This document shows, piece after piece, positions 58,801 to 64,000 of a stretch of 64,000 nt of DNA. This DNA is from Gavia stellata (taxonomy: Eukaryota; Chordata; Aves; Gaviiformes; Gaviidae). Location: assembly GCF_030936135.1 (NCBI RefSeq), contig NC_082601.1, positions 43,824,590 to 43,888,589 of the forward strand, written 5' to 3'. Below the pieces are notes generated by a model. It searched no databases, was not told where the DNA came from, and saw only the letters and a list, made by a program, of their open reading frames with translations. Position numbers and translations under genes: made by a program. Numbering within the stretch: the first letter of the stretch is position 1; every line of letters starts with the position of its first letter.

Positions 58801-61800
58801 TGGGGGTTAACGCAGGCGGGGAGATGCTTCAGGAGCTGTGCCTGGCTCCCCCTGTGCCCCCCTGCCTGCATGGGCTGCAGCTTCCCATCCTTCCTTATGC
58901 CTTGCTTTCTCTGCAAAGCCCCGTCGGAGGCAGTCCTGGCCAGATCCCTGCTGAGCGCGAGCCAGAAGAAGCAGCTTTCTGGGCCAAGGTGTGACACTGC
59001 AGGCATGAGTTGAACACCATGTGCTTTCAGTGGCAGCCGGGCTGCGGGAGGGAGCAGCCTCCGAGCAGAGCCTCCAAGGCCTAAAAGCCATCACTCTCCT
59101 CCACACCTCAGTCTAGTAACAGAGGACCTGGTGGGGAAGAGGACCAGGGAGGCAGGGATGATGCTTTCTATCAGCAAAGCACAGCTGGGTTGCACAGTGG
59201 CATCGCATCAGCTGTGACAGAGGTGCCCCCGGGGCAGAGAATGGTCCTTGGTGGAGAATGTCACCCTGAAGGGGACACAGACCTCCCTCCACAAAGGCCC
59301 GCCCCAGCCCTCGGGGCTCGGACACGTCTGGGTTGCAGCCGGGCTGGCGGAGGCCCTTTTGTGGCTCTGGGGAGTTTCTGTCCTCAGGAGGCTGCAGAGC
59401 CCTGGCAGTGTGTGCTGGAATGGACCAAAGCTGTCACGCTGCCACATCCCATCTGGGCAGCGGCTGCTCACTCCATCAGCTGCAGGGCTGGGCAGAGACA
59501 GCTAGAGATGAGAGAGGAGGAAGGAGGAGGTATTTTTTCTCCGAGAGCTCCAACAGATGTCCAAGGGACCCCCTCCACCTTCTGCTCTGTGCCAACAGCC
59601 CTTTGCGGGGTTTACTTGCCAGGAGATTGCTAATGATGGTGGGTAATGACTGGGTAATGATGCTCTTGCCCACAGGTCCAAATACTTGATCAAGGCAGCA
59701 TCTCACATGGAGCCGAGTGTGCAACCAGTCCCCAGGCGATGGAGATGACAGAGGTAGGCAGAGGGAAGGCAGAGAGCAAGCTGTGGTGGGAGAGAGTGAT
59801 GGCTCAGCAACTGGCCCCTCCAGCATCACTGCTGCAGGCAGTGGGCATGCCAGACTCCCGACCTCTGAAATGATTCCTGCGACAAGCCACGCGACTGCGG
59901 TCTCCTGGCAGGCGGAAGGCAGCACTCACTCAATGGTACCTGGGCTTCAGCATCACAGTGGTGCGTGCCCAAGAGCTTCCTCCATATTTTCAGTGCGTCA
60001 GCAGCACCTCTGAGCTTTTTGGGACCTGCCTGAGTGTGGTGGCTCAGCCTAGCCCAGCTTTGCAGCCACTCTCTCACCGCCCAAAAGCTGAGGAAGCAGA
60101 AATCCCCTCCAGCTGTCGCCTCTGCTCCTCTTGGCATGGCAGTGTCTGGGAGAAGCTGGTGCCAAACATCCATGCACGCCACATGCACCCTTCTTCCAAG
60201 GAAAGGTGTACATGTGGGTGCAGAGGACTTAAAATCACCCAGTGCAGTGCAGAGCACTAAAATGCTCAAAGGCATGTGACCTTATTTCTGCACAAAAGCC
60301 CAGAAGAGAGAAAGCTGGAAGGAGGGACAAGAACTCATGATCGTTCACATCAGCCAAAGCTGGATCGCCGGCACCCTTGGCTCACGCTGGCCATACATGT
60401 CCTCACTGTAGCACACAGTGTAAATCCCTCACGGCCCTGGAGGAGTTTATGAAGATGCAGGATTTGGGGTCAGGAAATCTTTAGCAGCTGCCTGTCCACT
60501 ACCTTTCTGGGTGCGACAAGAACCACAGGAGGGATGGGCACCGTAGCCAGGAAGAGAGAGGGACCACCAAACCTGCCCATGAGGATCAGGGGAAGAGCGT
60601 GCTGACCTTTAGCTTCTCTCAGATAGAAAGAGGATGAATGGGAGTCACAGGTTAGCAGGAGCCCTTTCCCCTTGCCAAGAGAAATACGGTTTAAGAGCCA
60701 GAGCTTGCAGATAACGGCTTGAAAAACACTTGTGTTTGCCAAAGTCCTACTCTTGCCCAAGCCCAATTACGCATTTATTTTTAATTTGGCCAAACAAAAG
60801 CATTCTTCCTCAGCTTATGGAAAAAACGTCCTCGCTTTGCAACTGCTTTTGAAACCTCCCTGGAGTGGTGGAGGCGCTGGGGCAGTCTGGTCTGGGGAGA
60901 GATCGGAGCTGCTTCTGTAATGCTTCCCTCTCTGACAGGGGTTTGACTCAAGTTCACTGCTGGGGAGAGAAAACTGGTGTCCCAGAGACTCAGTGACAGC
61001 AGGGAGACTGTTCTTTCTCTTTTCTCCTCCTCCTCCCCACCAGTGAAGGCTGGCTGGAGGCAGGTTCTATCCCAGCCTGGCTCCCCACCATGTTTGCACA
61101 GCCTTGGCTCCCAGGCTTGCATCAAATCTCCACCTTAACTCTATCTTCTCCTGCCTTGAACCTGGAATGAGCCTCTACAACATGGAGAGCAGCTCCAGTC
61201 CTTCCTCCTTCGCTGATGTCAGCCTGCAGCACCAGTCCATTACACGCACACGTCCCAAGAGCTGCCTTCCTACCAGGGCCACCTCCCAAAATCAAACCTC
61301 TCGCCACAGCAGTGCCCAACAAGCTGGATGCTGCCAGATTCTCTTCGTTTGCAGCAGGAGCTCAGCTCAGCTACAGACAGCAGGATCTGGACAATCCTCC
61401 TGTGTGAATTTGGTGCTCTTCACTAGCACAAGAAAGGCTCAAGGGAAGCCCAACTCCAGGCAAGCATAACCCTGGCACGAGCATGTCCTCTCCCCAGGCT
61501 GCGGCACGGTGCAGGTCTGCCATGGAGTCACCCATGCTGGGGATAATGTGAAGGCAACAGCGGCCCCTTCATGGCTGTCCTGCACTCCAGATCTCCTTCA
61601 GGGCTCTTCAACACTTGCTCGACCGTAAAGGATTTCAAAAGCTGTCTCATCTTTGTCCACACACTGGTCTCCATGCTTCACCCCTTGTGGAAGTCCTGCT
61701 CCACCCATGTGGGAATGTTTATCTCAATATTTTCCTGTATCTTGGGCTCTGTCAAAACTCTGATGGTATGGGTAGGAGGGGAGTTGACCCACAGAGCCCT

Positions 61801-62645
61801 GTCCAAGGGTGATGTCAAAGCACTCTTGCTCGGGTGCAAAGAACCTGTTGGCCATTGCAATCAGTGCTATCACCATGGATGATTAACACAGCAACACCTC
61901 CAGACCCAGAGTTATCGACTGGGAGCTGGGTATGACTTTGGGAAGAGCCTTCAATTGTGCAGGGGACAGAAGCCTTCCTCAGGCTGGAGGTAGCCAGCTC
62001 TGCTCTCCAGAAAGCCCGTGGTGTCTGAGATCTGTTCCTTGAGGCACATGAGGACAAGCAGACCTTGCAGCACACGAGGCACATGAGGGCCAGACCTTAC
62101 AGCAAGCAGACTTGAGGAACGCTGGCTTTGGGACAGACTGTCTCTGCAGATGCCAAGGGTGTCAGGGACACTTCTGGGGCCCCGTCAGGCTATCCCGACT
62201 GACACAAGATGTCTCATTGACTCCTTTGACCGAGGTGAGCAGCGTCTGGCCCCAAGCCTGAACGTTTTGTGCAATGCTGCAGCTTGCACTTGCCAGTTTC
62301 CAAATCTGTTAGACATGTTGACATCTGTTTCCATGGGACTGGGAAATGGCGTGGAGGTTGCTGTCCCCAGCCCAGCAGCCAAGTCTCCATTTTTTTAGCC
62401 CTGTTCATATTCTGGGTTCTCCTAGAAATCCCTGCCCCTCTTCACCAGCTTTGCTACCCGGTCTGGAAGATGGTGAGAACTTGCCCCAAGATGCTGTGGC
62501 ATCAGTTAAGCCCCCTACCCCACTCTCCCCACTGCTCCAACCACTTCTACCTGGGATCCCAAAGGTTAATCCAAGCTCTTACCTGGTCGCCAGGTGGTCC
62601 AAGGGGTCCTTCCCGCCCTTGGTCACCAGGTGGTCCAGGCTCTCC
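49237..62645 (-). CDS. COL6A1: Collagen alpha-1(VI) chain, 3' part, 16 coding exons
   Basis: Secreted chain of collagen VI. Exons in the window, 5' to 3': 62645-62583, 58626-58564, 58073-58011, 57524-57474, 57389-57354, 56873-56811, 56321-56256, 55483-55448, 55106-55070, 54180-54172, 53295-53162, 52072-51963, 51656-51473, 51251-51077, 50654-50625, 49847-49237. Together they give 1731 bases, 576 residues plus stop, without a frame break. They encode the last 147 residues of the helix, a Cys-rich linker, the C1 VWA domain (MIDAS DSSES) and the C2 VWA domain (DSSTS), ending RKIAVD. Match to human COL6A1 is from memory: [28 protein letters not shown]-like ending. The signal peptide, N1 domain and first part of the helix are outside the window to the right. 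Two RGD motifs and four N-glycosylation sequons (NGT twice, NIT, NYT) are visible. Introns between exons (up to about 1.1 kb, apart from the 4 kb one listed separately) hold nothing I recognise. Confidence 0.97.
50625..50654 (-). CDS. COL6A1: COL6A1 coding exon: C1-C2 linker (30 bases)
   Basis: Encodes KKCPDYTCP with split codons at both ends (E before, I after). Identical core to human as recalled. Acceptor tcttaacag, donor A|gtgagt. Confidence 0.95.
51077..51251 (-). CDS. COL6A1: COL6A1 coding exon: C1 VWA, last part
   Basis: 175 bases, [10 protein letters not shown] to ITSYVCQ. One NIT sequon. Acceptor ccctgcag, donor G|gtgggt. Confidence 0.96.
51473..51656 (-). CDS. COL6A1: COL6A1 coding exon: C1 VWA, middle
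   Basis: 184 bases, [18 protein letters not shown] to LNSLCDVTP, with the MIDAS threonine (GGTYTGEAL) and ITDGRSD. Acceptor gcttgcag, donor CCG|gtaagg. Confidence 0.96.
51963..52072 (-). CDS. COL6A1: COL6A1 coding exon: C1 VWA, part
   Basis: 110 bases, [15 protein letters not shown] to NIGALK plus a split Gln codon. Acceptor tcccaacag, donor CA|gtgagt. Confidence 0.95.
52073..53161 (-). other. COL6A1 intron
   Basis: About 1.1 kb within the C1 VWA coding region; no exon or repeat recognised. Confidence 0.6.
53162..53295 (-). CDS. COL6A1: COL6A1 coding exon: start of the C1 VWA domain
   Basis: 134 bases, [19 protein letters not shown] to DERVK; MIDAS DSSES. Acceptor cttgctgcag, donor AAG|gtgaga. 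Its first two bases complete Glu with the micro-exon upstream. Confidence 0.96.
54172..54180 (-). CDS. COL6A1: COL6A1 9-base micro-exon
   Basis: CTTGCTGCG between acceptor ttgtcctctag and donor gtgagt. With flanking split codons it gives SCCE, so the linker reads IIMKMC-SCCE-CTCGP, matching human MCSCCECKCGP by recall. Skipping it keeps the frame but removes two cysteines. Confidence 0.88.
55070..55106 (-). CDS. COL6A1: COL6A1 coding exon: linker after the helix
   Basis: 37 bases, [12 protein letters not shown] plus one base of the next codon. Acceptor tgctttcag, donor T|gtgagt. Confidence 0.95.
55448..55483 (-). CDS. COL6A1: COL6A1 coding exon: last helix exon
   Basis: 36 bases, [12 protein letters not shown]. 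Acceptor gtttgacag, donor GAT|gtgagt. Confidence 0.94.
55841..55857. repeat. Short (GGAT)4 run in a COL6A1 intron
   Basis: Four GGAT units plus one base; minor simple repeat. Confidence 0.7.
56256..56321 (-). CDS. COL6A1: COL6A1 coding exon: helix with interruption
   Basis: 66 bases beginning [14 protein letters not shown], so the Gly-X-Y pattern is broken at the exon start, as in human (NNDIAPRG by recall). Acceptor cattccag, donor CCG|gtaagt. Confidence 0.95.
56811..56873 (-). CDS. COL6A1: COL6A1 coding exon: helix
   Basis: 63 bases, [17 protein letters not shown] to GND. With the previous exon it forms the NGT sequon. Acceptor tatttttcag, donor GAT|gtgagt. Confidence 0.95.
57354..57389 (-). 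CDS. COL6A1: COL6A1 coding exon: helix with RGD
   Basis: 36 bases, [12 protein letters not shown]. One RGD. Acceptor catccccag, donor AAC|gtaagt. Confidence 0.94.
57474..57524 (-). CDS. COL6A1: COL6A1 coding exon: helix with interruption
   Basis: 51 bases, [23 protein letters not shown] breaks the pattern and carries a sequon, as in human. Acceptor cgtttccag, donor CCA|gtaagt. Confidence 0.95.
58011..58073 (-). CDS. COL6A1: COL6A1 coding exon: helix
   Basis: 63 bases, [16 protein letters not shown] to MGEM. Acceptor ctccttccag, donor ATG|gtgagt. Confidence 0.95.
58564..58626 (-). CDS. COL6A1: COL6A1 coding exon: helix with RGD
   Basis: 63 bases, [16 protein letters not shown] to GNE. One RGD. 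Acceptor tttccccag, donor GAG|gtcagt (less usual donor). Confidence 0.95.
58627..62582 (-). other. COL6A1 intron, 4 kb
   Basis: The longest intron seen in either gene apart from the first COL6A2 intron. The exons on both sides are adjacent in the human helix by recall, so no exon is missing. Several overlapping ORFs have no recognisable domain, and no repeat was recognised. Confidence 0.65.
62583..62645 (-). CDS. COL6A1: COL6A1 coding exon: helix (first in window)
   Basis: 63 bases, [16 protein letters not shown] to GDQ, matching human [10 protein letters not shown]. Acceptor tgttttcag, donor CAG|gtaaga. Earlier exons lie beyond 64000. Confidence 0.95.
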
Positions 62646-64000
62646 CTGAAAACACACACAGAGGGCATGAGAAACTGGAAGACGGACAGGCGTAGGGTGC
62701 AAAGGGCCCTGCATGCAATGGGGAGCAGGGATGCAGCACTGATAGCACATGCTGGATAGAAATGCGGTCATCCAAACTGGGAGATTTTCAAGGCAGATTC
62801 AGGAGCTGGGTAGGAAACTATCAGAGGTGAGGGGAGAGAAAGAGAGGCTAGCATGGCCACCTTGAAGCCAAGAAGATAGCCCTAAGAGGAAGACCTTCTG
62901 AAGGATGGGAGTGCTTGCTTCTGGGTGACATGTGTCAGCCCATTTTGTGCCAGAAGAACAAATGCCTGGACAGATCCATCTTGCAAGGCTTCTGCAGATA
63001 CACAGACCTGGCCCTGGCCCCAAAACTGTCTAGTGGCTTTTCCCAGCCACACTCTGCAGCCATGGTGGCTTTTCTAGAGCAGCTCCTGCCCTGGGAAGTC
63101 TGCCTGGAGAGAAGCTGCTGTCCCCATGTATGGGCAGAGACTCCAGGCTAGCAGCCTCCTTCCTCCATCCCATCTTCCTCCAGCCTGCCGTCCCTGAGGA
63201 GCTAAGGGGATTTCCAAGGAAATGAGCCAGCAGATGGGGAGGGACGTTCTCACCTCTCACTGCTGACGCTCTCCACTCTCCTTTGCTAACACTCAGCACC
63301 CTGAGTCGGGTTAGGGCTGTTTGCAGAGAACTGACAGTCCAGGATAGCCTGGGAAACCTGAGTCTGGGTGGTTTTGCACCCCAACAGCTCCAACAGAAGG
63401 AAATGCCCAAGGGCTGGACAGGACTCAGTTCCACTTTCACTTAACCAATGTGGAAAGGGACAGCCTTCCACTAGTCCAGCAGAGCTGTGTCCCAATGGGG
63501 CAGCGTATTTAACAGACCTGGTCTGGCTCTGGGGCACCTTCCCCATCTAGACCTTCAGCAAGGAGCAAGCAAGCCAGGGAGGCAAAAGGAGAGCCAGGAG
63601 GCATGGCCCCCACCTCTGCAGCCCAAGGGCTTGCTGCAAGTTCCTGGCAATTCAGGAGAAAGCTTTCCCCCCCGCAAAGTGGAGTGTTACCCCTTACAGG
63701 GCTGCATGACAGCTAAGAACAGAGCTTTGCACCTTACAGCCAAGCCACCCCCAAGATCAGCCAGCACCAAGTGCTGCAAGACAAGTATCTTTGCATGAGG
63801 TGCTGCTGTGCCTGCAGCCCTGGCATGTGGGACCAGGCAGCCCCCAGCCCGTGGGGAAGGGAGGCATTCAGAAGCTTCCTGTGACAGTCAAGCCTGACTT
63901 CAAACTTTGAGGAAAGTGGTTGAAATCTTGGTGACCTAAAGCTGTTGTTTGCAAGCTAGAAGCTTCTAGACACCCAAGCCAAACAGTAAATACAAAACAC
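62646..64000 (-). other. COL6A1 intron, runs off the window
   Basis: At least 1.35 kb with no further Gly-X-Y exon on the minus strand and no repeat recognised. Confidence 0.6.

Noticed and set aside
1..64000. CRISPR arrays, operons, prophage or other bacterial features
   Set aside because: Spliced collagen genes and CR1 LINEs show a vertebrate nuclear locus; no spaced direct-repeat array seen.
1..64000. tRNA, rRNA or snRNA genes
   Set aside because: No A/B-box pair with a cloverleaf or other RNA-gene signature noticed on either strand, within the limits of reading by eye.

Overview
This is vertebrate nuclear DNA, almost certainly from a bird. The introns are compact, the helical exons are multiples of 9 bases (mostly 63), and the only recognisable interspersed repeats are CR1 LINEs, some ending in the ATTCTGTG-type tail seen in sauropsids. 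I cannot name the species from the sequence alone.

The window holds two collagen VI genes head to tail, both on the minus strand. This matches the COL6A1 then COL6A2 order at human 21q22.3. From right to left: (1) 62.6-49.2 kb is the 3' part of COL6A1, with 16 coding exons: the last 147 residues of the triple helix, the linker with a 9-base micro-exon, and the C1 and C2 von Willebrand A (VWA) domains to the stop. Its 5' part lies beyond 64000. (2) About 47.8-25.2 kb is intergenic DNA with several CR1 fragments, one (TA)n microsatellite and no confirmed gene. (3) 25.2-24.0 kb is a CpG-rich island with a TATA-like motif and a good splice donor, my candidate for the COL6A2 promoter and non-coding exon 1. 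(4) 20.05-2.46 kb is COL6A2: signal-peptide exon, N1 VWA domain, a helix of 335 residues, C1 VWA domain, a 39-base exon, and an alternative terminal exon (the 2C2a type). All 27 coding exons join in one open frame of 914 residues. The main C2-VWA terminal exon is not in the window and should lie to the left of base 1.

The alpha1(VI) and alpha2(VI) chains combine with an alpha3-like chain in the heterotrimer that builds extracellular beaded microfilaments. The conserved Cys at helix position 89 of alpha2, the interruptions shared with the human chains and the paired VWA domains all fit working genes; I saw no stop, frameshift or missing exon in the parts covered.

I did not find a previously undescribed system. 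The points most worth checking are the conserved alternative C-terminus of COL6A2, the 9-base micro-exon of COL6A1, the candidate promoter with an upstream ORF ending one base before the COL6A2 start codon, tail-to-tail CR1 copies forming an inverted repeat in a COL6A2 intron, and an orphan signal-peptide-like exon near 34.2 kb.
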